28,304 nt of DNA, from positions 1 to 28,304 of the forward strand of contig CACJBM010000019.1 of assembly GCA_902591645.1 (NCBI GenBank), given 5' to 3'. Under the pieces are notes generated by a model. The model did no database searches. It saw only the letters and a program-made list of their open reading frames with translations, and was not told the origin of the DNA. Position 1 is the stretch's first letter, and each line of letters begins with the position of its first letter. The stretch comes from an uncultured Verrucomicrobiota bacterium. GTDB taxonomy: Bacteria > Verrucomicrobiota > Verrucomicrobiae > Verrucomicrobiales > DEV007. Positions 1 through 9,467 of this stretch are shown piece by piece. A program made the position numbers and the translations under genes.

Positions 1-3000
1 ATGGCGGAGACTTGGGCCAGATTTGAAGAGATACTTTGAGATTGGGGATTGAGTTCATGAGCTATATTATAATGGTAAATGGACCCTTCCATGTTTCCTG
101 CCATTAACCAATTACGACCATGTCGTGAATGAATGGATGCTTCGTGAGCCATTGAACGTTGCATGGACTTAGGGTGTTTGATGGTCGTTCCTTTGATCTG
201 GGCTGAACGGATGATTCTTTCATCGAGAGTTCCTGCGGAATGGTCCTTGTCTGCAATTAATTGGTTCACCTCTAACGGACCCTTGTAGATTACAGATAGG
301 TTTCCGTTAGGGTCAATTAGGAAACTTGAAGGTATAGGCAAAGGTTCGTTAAGACCGATGAGCTGGTCATGAAGTCTTTGCAAGAGATTGATCATGGGCT
401 CTGTGGCATTGCGTGCAAGGAAAGGGAATTTTATTTTTTTAAGAATATCAGAAATTTTTTCAGGATCTATATCAGCGCTCAATTGATCCACGTTAAGAGC
501 GATTACATCGATTCCCGATTCGCGTATCAGTGATTCGTGATGACTCAAATCTGCGAGTTCTTTTATGCATGGGGCGCACCAAGTTGCCCATAGATTGATG
601 AGTAGAGGTTTTCCTTGAGGTAAAATTTTTCTTTTCCCATCTTTTGTCCTGAAAGTGAAGTTAGGGGCTTTGAATAGCGTGATTGCGAGAGTCCTAGCGG
701 TGCTTTGTGGTTCGTTTCTTTGGGCTGCTGATGGGGATAGCTTGATTGCTTCATTCCTTGAACGCAGTTCTTTTGGTTTAGGGTTTTTCTGTTCGATCAG
801 ATAACGTTTGTTCGTTGAAATTTTCTGAAAACTATCAGTTGATCCGTCGGGCCAGCGAATTTGGATGTCAATTGGATCTGTTGAAGTGCCCAGACCAAAG
901 TGTATACATTTGCTGGACTGGGATAGGAACCCTTGACCCGCTCTGACTGTTTGAATGAGTATTGGATTTCCTTTTTTCCCGATTGGATTTATTTCAATCC
1001 TTGCACCGATCGCGTCTCTGTTAGATGAAACTCCGTTACCTTTTAATAGGAATGAAATGAAATGGTTCTTATTATCATTGTCATTACGCATGAGCCTGAG
1101 ACGTGGGCCGTTCCGATTTGATATCCATAGGTCTAGGTCTCCATCATTGTCCCAGTCAGTTGTGGCGATGGCCCTTCCATCGTCAGGATAATCCAGACCG
1201 CTGATCCCGGAAATATCTGCAAAGGTTCCATTGCCGATATTCAAGAAACAGCAGTTCCTTTCGTTTCCACTGAATGACCGTCCAGCATCCATCATCTCGG
1301 ACAATTGACTTTGGCTATTATTATTTTGCGTGGAATCAGCTCCTTCCGAATCAATGGTTTGCGACACGACCTGTCGCCAAAAGAAACTTCACAAGTCTCC
1401 AGTCTCTTCCTTTGAGGTCAAATAACCATTGGCAACGACCAGGTCTGCTAATGAATCATTGTTTAAGTCAATGAAATTAGATCCCCATGCCCAACGGCCC
1501 ATGTTAACGCCCGCGCTGATACTCTTATCTTCGAATGAGGATTCAATATTTCGTAGCAAAGTATTACCTCTAGCAAAGCGGCGGAAACGGTCGCGGATCT
1601 TATCGTTAGTTTTGGATTTAAATTGTTGCTGTCCAGTGATTCTATTTCCTGCTGCTGAAAACATATTGGAAACGTAGAGGTCCATTCTTCCGTCCCTGTC
1701 ATAGTCTGCCCATGTCACTGACATCCCAGAAGCACTGTCCTCAGTGTTTGTATTTGCGGCAATGTCTGTGAATTTTCCGGCATCATTTCGATATAGATTA
1801 TTTCTGCCGTAGTCATTAGCTACATAGAGGTCCTGATCACCATCATTATCAAAATCTTCCCATGAAGCGGCAAAGCTCCATCGTTGGTTATTGATGTTTA
1901 GACCAACTTCTTCAGTTGTATTTGTGAAAGAAAGCTTTCCAGATTTCGTCGTTTCATTCTTGAATAATAGATTTGGGGCACCGTTTTCGGCATCATGATA
2001 TACGAACTGATTATTAGCTGCTCCTATCGATTCGCCATTGTCTTCCTGCACGTAAGCACAAACATAAAGATCAAGGAGCCCGTCCTTATCATAATCAGCG
2101 GCAGCTAATGATGCTGTTGACCAGCTCGTTTTAAGTGTCATTGCCGGGACAAAACGTTTTTGCTGGTCATTTTCAGCTATTAAAATCATTCCGTAAACAG
2201 CCACGGCTAGATCCTGATCACCGTCATTGTCAAAGTCAGCTATTATTGAAGAGCGTGAATCCTCTAGCCAGTCCACGCCCCACTCGGCTGAGACATCCGT
2301 TAACGTTCCATTTTTTCTTTGGATGAATAACCGATTCGGCAGTCCTGGTTCCTGACAAAGATAAATGTCTTCGAGCCCGTCTCCATTAATATCACCGATA
2401 GAAATACCTGGAGTTCCGAACCGGTTCAGCATGGCCCTGACAGGGAGCCGTGTGAGCCAGTGGTTCATTCCATATGAAAGCTGTGTCTTATAGGAGTCGT
2501 TAGAATCCAGAGCGGAACCCGTAACATCAGTGAATATTTTTTTTGATTTTGAACTGCTTGTTTGATTGAATGAGAGAATACGTATCTTATCGATTTTAGG
2601 TTTTTCCTGTTCTCCATTCCACTGCACTGACCATCTGGCGTGTTTTTCGGTGACGTTTTTTTCTGTTCTAAAATTTAGCGAAAAGAGAACGTCGGTAGTA
2701 AATTTTTTCTGCGCTGATCCATTTTCTTTTTTGATGCCAATGATTTTAAATTTCGCATGGTTATCATTATCGGAACCGGTCCGTTTCTGTCTGACACTGT
2801 TAAGTTCTTTCTTAAGGTGTTGAGCTCCTTCATTTGGCTGATTCACATTCCTATTTCCCTTATGAACTGTGATGTTTTTGTCTTTAAATATTAACTCAAG
2901 ACTCTCAGGCGTTAGAGGATCTGTTGCGATTTCAGACGTTACAAGATCATTTAAGGATCCTTCATTAAAGAAAAGGTTTCCAAGTTTCTTTAGCTGGTTA

Positions 3001-3284
3001 TTTGCTTGGTTTGCTAGAAATTCAGTTTCCCACCCATCTTCAGAGGGATCGTCTATTTTTTTCCATCCGGCGGTCTTAGTTTTGGATATGATGCCCAGTT
3101 CATCTCGATTTATATTTTCTTCTTTTGGAGAATTTTTTGTTGGATTAGAGATTTGCTCTCGTTGACTTGAGTCTGAAGGATCGTTTTTTGAGCAACCTAA
3201 TATACATAGAAAAATCACTGTCACAGTGACGGGCGTTCCAAGTGCCTTTGTGATACGTAACTTTATGTAATTACTGATGATCAC
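1..3284 (-). CDS. CRTAC1-type FG-GAP / ASPIC-UnbV lipoprotein with C-terminal redoxin domain; probable selenoprotein, partial at left edge
   Basis: Exported lipoprotein of unknown substrate; a redox or extracellular-binding role is inferred. It begins at a GTG (3282-3284) preceded by a weak AAGAGA. Residues 1-31 form a signal peptide ending in the lipobox ILGC (Cys31). Calcium-type FG-GAP/VCBS motifs (DxNxDGxxD, DxDNDGDxD) lie near residues 298, 350, 397, 477, 527 and 606. At residue 632 an in-frame TGA (1389-1391) follows GDL and precedes SFFWRQVV. The same frame then stays open for about 462 more codons to the edge. That part holds another FG-GAP motif (DWDNDGDLDL), an ASPIC/UnbV domain (NRDAIGARIEI ... 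RAGQGFLSQSS ... IRWPDGS, about 735-830), a TlpA-like redoxin with WCAPC (Cys903, Cys906) and a helical, TPR-like tail. All domains are intact, so neither a pseudogene nor two genes fits well. I infer selenocysteine at 632 because a SECIS-like hairpin follows. A nonsense mutation or sequencing error remains possible. Divergent from the DUF1549 gene. Confidence 0.82.
1361..1391 (-). promoter_or_regulatory. UGA codon plus candidate bacterial SECIS element
   Basis: On the minus strand the TGA (1391-1389) is followed by 11 nt, then a perfect 6-bp stem GCGACA/TGTCGC (1377-1372 and 1366-1361) closing the loop GGTCG (1371-1367). A bulged G lets TTT/AAA extend the stem. The 11-nt spacer, the apical loop about 17 nt after UGA and the GGUC loop sequence match what is known of the E. 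coli fdhF SECIS, whose loop G and U are read by SelB. Bacterial SECIS elements lie inside the coding sequence just after UGA, as here. Decoding is inferred; selA, selB, selC and selD are not in the window. Confidence 0.72.
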
Positions 3285-3481
3285 TTCTCTTAAGCAGTCC
3301 TTTATACATTAAAATCAAAAACTTAACTACAGTATCACGAAATAGTCTTAATATAAGGGATAATATTCTATTGGCCCATTGCAGCTTCTATCTGATTTTT
3401 TGTCGAATGTTTTTGGTGTTAGCATTTCAATGAATGAAAAAAGGCTTAAGCCTTTCCTTTAATCTGCTAGATTAATTAATA
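3285..3481. promoter_or_regulatory. Divergent intergenic region with a 16-bp perfect palindrome
   Basis: This AT-rich space separates the minus-strand CRTAC1-type gene from the plus-strand DUF1549 gene and must hold both promoters; I cannot assign -35/-10 boxes with confidence. At 3440-3455 lies the perfect palindrome AAAGGCTTAAGCCTTT, flanked by A-rich sequence on the left. It ends 26 bp before the DUF1549 start codon. It could be an operator or a 5'-leader hairpin (6-bp stem, TTAA loop). No Shine-Dalgarno motif precedes the ATG at 3482. Confidence 0.4.
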
Positions 3482-5500
3482 ATGAAATTTACCGCTTTCT
3501 ATTCGGTTTTGCCGGTCTTGTTGCTGTTAAGCATTACAGATTTGGTACTCAGGGCGGACACCGATGAGGAGATTTCCAAGGAAAATATTTTCTGGTCTTT
3601 TAATGAGCCTGTAAAGCAAACCTTGTCTCAGACTAGCACTTGGGGGGTCAATGAGATTGACTCTTTTATTTTTGAGCGTTTGAAGGTGGAGGATTTGTTG
3701 CCACAAAGGCCAGCTTCAAAGGAAGAATGGATTCGTCGAGTTAGTTTGGATCTGACGGGATTGCCGGCCACGACAGATGAAATAGATGCATTCATATCTG
3801 ACCGTTCCGATCAAGCTTTTGAAAGAGTCGTTGAGAGGTTACTAGCTTCATTTCGTTACGGTGAACGTATGGCTTCTTGGTGGCTAGATGGTGCTCGCTA
3901 CGGTGACAGCCATGGATATGATAATGATCTTGAAAATAGTCAATGGCCCTGGAGGAATTGGGTCATTGAATCATTTAATTCCAATAAGCCATTTGATGTC
4001 TTTACCATTGAGCAGTTAGCTGGGGACTTATTGCCGAACCCAACGAATGATCAAATCATTGCTACTGGTTTCAATAGGAACCATCGAATTCAAACAGAGG
4101 GCGGTGCCATCGATGAAGAGTGGCGGACAGAATATGTAATTGATCGTGTGGAAACTATGGGAACGGTTTGGCTTGGACTCACTCTTAGCTGTGCGCGGTG
4201 CCATGATCACAAGTATGATCCGATCACCCAGAAGGAGTTTTACCAGTTCTTTGCCTTGTTTAATAATTTAGATGAGAAGGGATTTATTAACAATTTACGT
4301 GGGAGTGCCGAACCTAGAGTCCGGTACAAGGCTCAGGAATTTGAATTGAATTTGGAAAAAATTCGATCCGAAATAAAAGATAAAGGATCTCAGGAAAAAG
4401 AAATTGCTAAACTCGAACAACTATTTCCTACGGTCATGATCATGAAGGAAATGCCTGACCCTAGAAAAGCATTCGTTTTAGATGGAGGACAATATGATTC
4501 TCCGACCGAAGAGGTTTTCCCAGGCCTGCCGAAATCATTGCCTCCTCTTCAGGAAGGGGAAAATATGAACAGGCTTGGTCTTGCTCGTTGGCTCGTGAAT
4601 GGACGGAACCCTCTTACTTCACGGGTAATAATAAATCGGTTATGGGCTCAATTCTTTGGTCATGGAATCGTTTTGACGACTGAAGACTTAGGCACTCAGT
4701 CAGAACGTCCTAGTCATCGTGAATTACTGGACTGGCTGGCTATTGATTTTGTTCAGCATGGATGGGATATCAAAAGAATAATTAAAAAGATGGTTCTGAG
4801 TTCCACATATTCTCAGACTCATTCTGTTGATAAAAATAAACTAGAAAAGGATCCCATGAATAGGCTTCTGAGTCGTGGACCGAGGCAAAGACTTCAGGCG
4901 GAAATGATACGTGATCAGGCGCTGGCAATTTCCGGCTTATTAGTTGAGAAGCAAGGGGGGCCTAGCGTATGGACTTACCAGCCAAAAGGTTTGTGGGAAG
5001 AGATAGAGAAGAGAGGAAAATTTGTCCAAGACCATGGAGAGAAGTTGTACAGAAGGACCTTGTACACAAGAATCCGAAGGACAGTTCCGCATCCTAGCAT
5101 GGTCCTGTTTGATATGCCTAGCCGTGAAGTATGCAGTGTGCTGCGCGCTCGATCCAATACTCCTCTCCAAGCTTTATCATTGCTTAATAATGTCACATAT
5201 GTGGAAGCGGCAAAAAAATTTGCTGAAAGAATGATACTTAATGGAAAGGACATAAAAGATCAGTTGCGTTGGGGATTTAGGACCGCTACTTCGAGGCATC
5301 CTACCAAATCAGAAATGACAATTCTGCTAAAGGGTTACGAGCGTCGATTAATGCATTATGAACAGAACCCTGATCAAGCCAAGGACCTGTTATTAGTGGG
5401 TGAGTCAAAGATTTCAGATGAGCTGAATGTGATTCGTGTTGCTGCCATGACCACGTCTGCAAATTTGATTCTGAATCTTGACGAGATAATTAACAAGTGA
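3482..5500 (+). CDS. DUF1549/DUF1553 (PSD1-like) secreted protein with one CxxCH haem motif
   Basis: Periplasmic or surface protein of the family abundant in Planctomycetes and Verrucomicrobia; its biochemical role is not established, though association with sulfatase and polysaccharide use is common. A signal peptide covers about residues 1-25. The DUF1549 (PSCyt2) domain spans about 53-262 with RRVSLDLTGLP and the haem-type motif CARCHDHKYDP (CxxCH at 237-241). The DUF1553 domain runs from about 364 to 630 (NRLGLARWLV, SRVIINRLWAQFFG, GTQSERPSH). At 672 residues it is short for the family: the usual N-terminal cytochrome domain (PSCyt1) and any central LamG-type insert are absent. It ends in TGA, 14 nt before the DUF1501 gene, with which it forms the usual two-gene unit. 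Confidence 0.9.
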   Translation: MKFTAFYSVLPVLLLLSITDLVLRADTDEEISKENIFWSFNEPVKQTLSQTSTWGVNEIDSFIFERLKVEDLLPQRPASKEEWIRRVSLDLTGLPATTDEIDAFISDRSDQAFERVVERLLASFRYGERMASWWLDGARYGDSHGYDNDLENSQWPWRNWVIESFNSNKPFDVFTIEQLAGDLLPNPTNDQIIATGFNRNHRIQTEGGAIDEEWRTEYVIDRVETMGTVWLGLTLSCARCHDHKYDPITQKEFYQFFALFNNLDEKGFINNLRGSAEPRVRYKAQEFELNLEKIRSEIKDKGSQEKEIAKLEQLFPTVMIMKEMPDPRKAFVLDGGQYDSPTEEVFPGLPKSLPPLQEGENMNRLGLARWLVNGRNPLTSRVIINRLWAQFFGHGIVLTTEDLGTQSERPSHRELLDWLAIDFVQHGWDIKRIIKKMVLSSTYSQTHSVDKNKLEKDPMNRLLSRGPRQRLQAEMIRDQALAISGLLVEKQGGPSVWTYQPKGLWEEIEKRGKFVQDHGEKLYRRTLYTRIRRTVPHPSMVLFDMPSREVCSVLRARSNTPLQALSLLNNVTYVEAAKKFAERMILNGKDIKDQLRWGFRTATSRHPTKSEMTILLKGYERRLMHYEQNPDQAKDLLLVGESKISDELNVIRVAAMTTSANLILNLDEIINK

Positions 5501-5514
5501 TCAGGGATATATAA

Positions 5515-6955
5515 ATGCGTATTTTGAGAAATATAATCAGGGAACAAGATCAATTAAATCGACGAGCTTTTCTACGTGGTTCTGCTCATGGCATTGGATC
5601 CATAGCGCTTGCAGGTTTACTAAAGGAAGAGGTTCAGGGATCAGGTTATTATGCCGAGTATAAAAATACTATTCCAAGGGCCAAACGCGTAATATATCTT
5701 TTTCAATCGGGGGGACCATCGCAGATTGATTTGTTTGACCCCAAGCCTAATCTCGAAAAGAGTCGTGGAAAGGAACTGCCAGATTCGGTGAGAGGGGGCC
5801 AGCGCATTACGACAATGACTTCAAAGCAGAAGTCATTGCCCATAGCGCCAAGTAATTACAGTTTTCATAAGTGTGGGAAGAGCGGTATTTCCTTCAGTGA
5901 ATTATTACCAAATATTGGGGCTCTAGCTGATGACATTTGCTTGATTCGCTCTATGTATACGGAGGCGATTAATCATGACCCTGCGATTACATTTTTCCAG
6001 ACAGGTTCTCAGTTAGCGGGGAGGCCGAGCATAGGTTCTTGGATGTCATATGGTTTAGGATCAGTGAACAAGAATTTGCCAAAGTATGTAGTTCTCACTT
6101 CTCGAGGAAGCTCTTCGGATGCTCAGCCATTATATAGTAGGCTCTGGTCATCAGGCTTTCTTCCGACCGAACATTCTGGTGTGAAGTTAAGAAATTCTGG
6201 AGACCCGGTATATTATTTATCGAATCCTCCCGGAATTAATTCTTCAGTGAGACGTGATATATTACATGATTTAAAATCGTTGAATGAAGAGCGTTCACAG
6301 TTAATTGGTGATCCTGAGATAGATTCAAGAATTTCACAGTATGAGATGGCTTTCAGGATGCAGTCTAGTGTTCCAGAATTAGTGAACTTATCGGATGAGA
6401 CTCAAAGTACTTTGGATCTTTATGGACCTGATGTGCAAAGGCCAGGCACTTATGCAGCGAACTGTTTATTAGCTAGGCGCCTTGCTGAGAGAGGTGTCAA
6501 TTTTATTCAACTCTTTCATATGGGCTGGGATCATCATTCTAAGCTTTCACAGGATCTGCCGCGACAATGTAGGGACACTGACCGGGCAACTGCAGGATTG
6601 ATTATTGATTTAAAGCAGAGAGGTTTACTTGATGATACTCTTGTCGTTTGGGGGGGGGGAGTTTGGGCGGACTGTTTATGCTCAGGCACCCGAAAAGAAT
6701 GGTGGCCGAGATCATCATCCTAGGTGCTTTACGACGATGCTCGCTGGTGGAGGAGTCAGGGGCGGCCACGTTCATGGTGCCACAGATGATCATTGTTATA
6801 ATGTTCTGGATGACCCGGTCCACGTCCATGACCTTAATGCCACTATTCTTAAATTAATGGGCATTAATCATGAATCTTTAACTTTTAAGTATCAGGGTCG
6901 TCAGTATCGACTCACTGATGTGCATGGCAAAGTTGTGCAAGAGATCATTGCCTAA
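5515..6955 (+). CDS. DUF1501 (sulfatase-like fold) Tat-exported protein, frameshifted at a G10 run
   Basis: Second member of the DUF1549/DUF1501 pair. DUF1501 proteins share the alkaline phosphatase/sulfatase fold; a substrate is not known. The N-terminus has a twin-arginine signal (NRRAFLRG, Arg16-Arg17, then a hydrophobic stretch). The frame from 5515 runs through [19 protein letters not shown] and [10 protein letters not shown] to DDTLVVWGG, then stops at 6721-6723. The family continuation ([43 protein letters not shown]) lies in the +1 frame and ends at 6955. Ten Gs at 6650-6659 mark the switch; nine would restore one continuous frame of about 480 codons. An assembly or sequencing indel is likeliest, but phase variation, programmed slippage or a recent pseudogene are possible. 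An AGGGA lies just ahead of the ATG, one of few such motifs in the window. Confidence 0.85.
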
Positions 6956-6961
6956 GGCCCA

Positions 6962-8212
6962 TTATTTCTTGCCAATGCAATAGAGAACTTCTTGCCGGAC
7001 ATCACCAACATTTACGGCAACCCTCGCAAAAATTTTGCTATCACATATGACAGGCGTTGCAAATACCTGATCCCCAAGCTTGTTTTTAGCAATGACTTTG
7101 AACTTCTTAGGATCAGCAGCAAAAACTGAGAAGTTTCCATTTTCGTCAACTGCATAGATTCTTTTGCCGACCATTACCGGTGAAGCACTAGTGGTTCTAT
7201 TGAGTCGTTCTTTCCACATGTTTTTACCGGTTTCAGAGTTCCAGCACATTGCATTTCCATTATCCATGACCGCGTAAAGATAACCTTCTTTCACTATCAT
7301 CGAAGGAACGTAGACACGGCTGATGTTTTCCCAGACCACTTTTCCTGAACCATCAGCGCTGATCGCTGAGACATGGTTTCTGGGATATCCACCGCTCGTA
7401 AAGACGCGTTTTCCATCCGTTACAATCGAACTCACACACTCAGTAGTTGATCCGGACACTTCCCAGAATTTCTTGCCCGTATTAGGATCAAGACTAGTCA
7501 CTAGATTACATCCCTGGAATACCAGCTCATCTCTGCCATTGAGTTTGTAAATTACAGGTGATGTGTAATTGGGTTCTTTTGGACGGTCCACTTTCCATAC
7601 GACCTTTCCATTACTACGGTTCAAACCACAAATGGCGCCACCGCTCTTGTTGTCAGCAGATACTATGACAAGAGATTTATATATTGCAGGTGATGTGGAA
7701 AAGCCCTGATGAAGGATGTAATTACTGATCTTTTGTTGCCAGATCTTATTGCCATCATAATCGAAGGCAGTTGTGTAAACTGCCCCTTTATTTAAAAAAT
7801 TGATATAGACTAATTTACCATCAGTGGCAGGGGTCGAAGATGCTTGGCTTGCTTTCTTGTTGGATTTTTGAGGGAACCCCCCTCGATGCACTTCTTTGCT
7901 CCATATCTCTTTTCCGTTCAGTCTATTGAAGCAAATTAGAGTCTGTGTTTTTATCTTTTCATCTGCCGTTGCAAGAAATATCCGATCACCATAAATGGTA
8001 GGTGATCCATGCCCTCTTCCTGGGACCTTAGTTGACCAGAGAACATTTTCCTCAGAGCTGAACTTAATGGGAGGGTCTTGATTCGAATCAGCAATCCCGT
8101 CATGCTTTAGGCCACGCCACTGTGCCCAATCATTTCCTTTCGCATGCTGATTACTGGTCGTGAGAGAAATAATAATTGTTGATACTGCGGATAATATTTT
8201 TCGCGCTTTCAT
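6962..8212 (-). CDS. Secreted PQQ-like (BamB-type) beta-propeller protein
   Basis: Predicted periplasmic eight-bladed propeller of the PQQ-like/BamB superfamily. No quinoprotein catalytic residues are recognisable, so a structural or binding role is as likely as an enzyme. I start at the ATG 8210-8212 because MKARKILSAVSTIIISL makes a signal peptide; an in-frame start at 8269 would add 19 residues that spoil it. After the signal comes NDWAQWRGLKHDG, the usual opening of the family, then repeated blades of the form LNGKEIWSKEV, DYDGNKIWQQK, NGKVVWKVD, NTGKKFWEVS and ETGKNMWKERL (W-docking motifs). The mature length of about 400 residues is normal. It lies 71 bp downstream of the deacetylase-like gene, so cotranscription is likely. 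It converges with the DUF1501 gene with 6 bp between stop codons. Confidence 0.88.
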   Translation of the reverse strand: MKARKILSAVSTIIISLTTSNQHAKGNDWAQWRGLKHDGIADSNQDPPIKFSSEENVLWSTKVPGRGHGSPTIYGDRIFLATADEKIKTQTLICFNRLNGKEIWSKEVHRGGFPQKSNKKASQASSTPATDGKLVYINFLNKGAVYTTAFDYDGNKIWQQKISNYILHQGFSTSPAIYKSLVIVSADNKSGGAICGLNRSNGKVVWKVDRPKEPNYTSPVIYKLNGRDELVFQGCNLVTSLDPNTGKKFWEVSGSTTECVSSIVTDGKRVFTSGGYPRNHVSAISADGSGKVVWENISRVYVPSMIVKEGYLYAVMDNGNAMCWNSETGKNMWKERLNRTTSASPVMVGKRIYAVDENGNFSVFAADPKKFKVIAKNKLGDQVFATPVICDSKIFARVAVNVGDVRQEVLYCIGKK

Positions 8213-8283
8213 TTTCTTATCATAAAGAGATTTTAAAGAATACTGCAACCCGTAACCCATCAGTTGCATTAATTCTGACTCTA

Positions 8284-9366
8284 TTATTTTCTCTTTCTCG
8301 GTTGATTCATTTTATTTTCCAAGAAACTGTTTCGTATAACGGAAAGAGTCGAATATTTGATTCGTATACCTTTTTTGGAATTGGATAGAATTTGTTCATC
8401 AATGAAATTTAATACTTTGTCATATTTGTCTAAGTGTTGTGCTGCGTTATTTTCATGAATGGCAAGGCACACCGCACTCATCTGACCTTGCTTACAAAAT
8501 TTTAGATGTTCTCTAAATATTGTTTTCATATGCTCACCTGAAACCATCCAGTCGATTTTACATGTTTGAGGAAATTCGATGAGGGGTTTGCCGTCCTTAG
8601 CTTTGATGTAAGGGGCAGTCCCAATGGGTAAGATGGACTCTTCTGAAATTTTATAAGGTTGGCTACGCACAGTGACTGTCTTGTCCCATCCGGAAAGATG
8701 ATGCCACGAAGGGGCATATTGGGCTCCAAATTCATTGCCTGTAGGAAAAGCTGCCGCACTTATATAGTACCCGTTAGTTGCGATCGCTTTTTGCAGTTCA
8801 ATGCTAGTAGCATAGAAACCGGCACAAAATGATCTGGGCCTTCCGAGATCTTTTTTGCTAAATATATTTAAAGTAAAGTTCAAAATTTTATCGATTTCTT
8901 TGCGCGAATAAATAGTCATTGGTACGCTGTATCCGGTATCATCTTGGCTAGTATCTACAGATTTAGCGTTCATACTTGGTGAGTTTCGGAATTTAACACC
9001 TGCCCTTTTAAGTAAACTTTCATACATGTGAAGGTGCACTCCAATTTCTGCCCCGTGATCATCTCTACATTTTTTCACGAAGGATTCCATTTTTTTATAA
9101 TGGGGTGTTAATTGAGTATATGCGACAGGATTATACAGGTGAGTCCATCGCATCTTTGGGTGGTTCTTTGTAAGGGTTCGAAATGCATTCAGGTCGTCAA
9201 TTCCCATGGCCCAAGGCTGATCGAAGTGCGAAACTACAGAAACATGAAGAATCGGTTCTGGCGGATCCTGTGATTTATTTTCGTTGATTTGTCCAAATGC
9301 GTCTATCACAAATACCCATAAGGCAATGCATGACCTGATGCTAAAGATTGGTATTATTGTATTCAT
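8284..9366 (-). CDS. Secreted polysaccharide-deacetylase-like (NodB-fold) protein
   Basis: Predicted exported protein of the glycoside hydrolase/deacetylase beta-alpha barrel superfamily. It has an ATG start at 9364-9366 and a signal peptide over residues 1-25 (hydrophobic SCIALWVFVIDAFG). Recognisable parts are an early strand with SVVSHFDQPW (candidate metal Asp49), the segment AEIGVHLHMYESLL (His111 and His113, in place of the common HxxxH), PRSFCAGFYATS and a late SAVCLAIHENNAAQH. The layout resembles deacetylases, but the metal site is atypical, so the activity is uncertain: it could act on an N-acetylated sugar polymer or be a non-deacetylase relative. It is followed on the same strand by the PQQ-like gene. 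Length 360 residues. Confidence 0.7.
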   Translation of the reverse strand: MNTIIPIFSIRSCIALWVFVIDAFGQINENKSQDPPEPILHVSVVSHFDQPWAMGIDDLNAFRTLTKNHPKMRWTHLYNPVAYTQLTPHYKKMESFVKKCRDDHGAEIGVHLHMYESLLKRAGVKFRNSPSMNAKSVDTSQDDTGYSVPMTIYSRKEIDKILNFTLNIFSKKDLGRPRSFCAGFYATSIELQKAIATNGYYISAAAFPTGNEFGAQYAPSWHHLSGWDKTVTVRSQPYKISEESILPIGTAPYIKAKDGKPLIEFPQTCKIDWMVSGEHMKTIFREHLKFCKQGQMSAVCLAIHENNAAQHLDKYDKVLNFIDEQILSNSKKGIRIKYSTLSVIRNSFLENKMNQPRKRK

Positions 9367-9467
9367 TTCGAAAGCAATTTTCCGAAGAGTCTGATGATTT
9401 AACTTTAATCAAATCAAATATTAATCATTGCTTGAATTGAACAGAAGCATGAGTTTGCAGATCAAAT

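Noticed and set aside
563..754. Short minus-strand ORF ending in GQLGAPHA
   Set aside because: It is a shifted reading of the redoxin coding region; the true frame reads NLWATWCAPC and is continuous with the ASPIC/UnbV part.
1389..3284. A complete 631-residue FG-GAP protein ending at the TGA
   Set aside because: The same frame continues with family-typical sequence directly after the TGA and a SECIS-like hairpin lies there, so the TGA is more likely read through as Sec.
6629..6955. Separate 108-residue gene
   Set aside because: Its sequence is the C-terminal part of DUF1501 displaced by the G10 frameshift; its ATG lies inside the upstream part.
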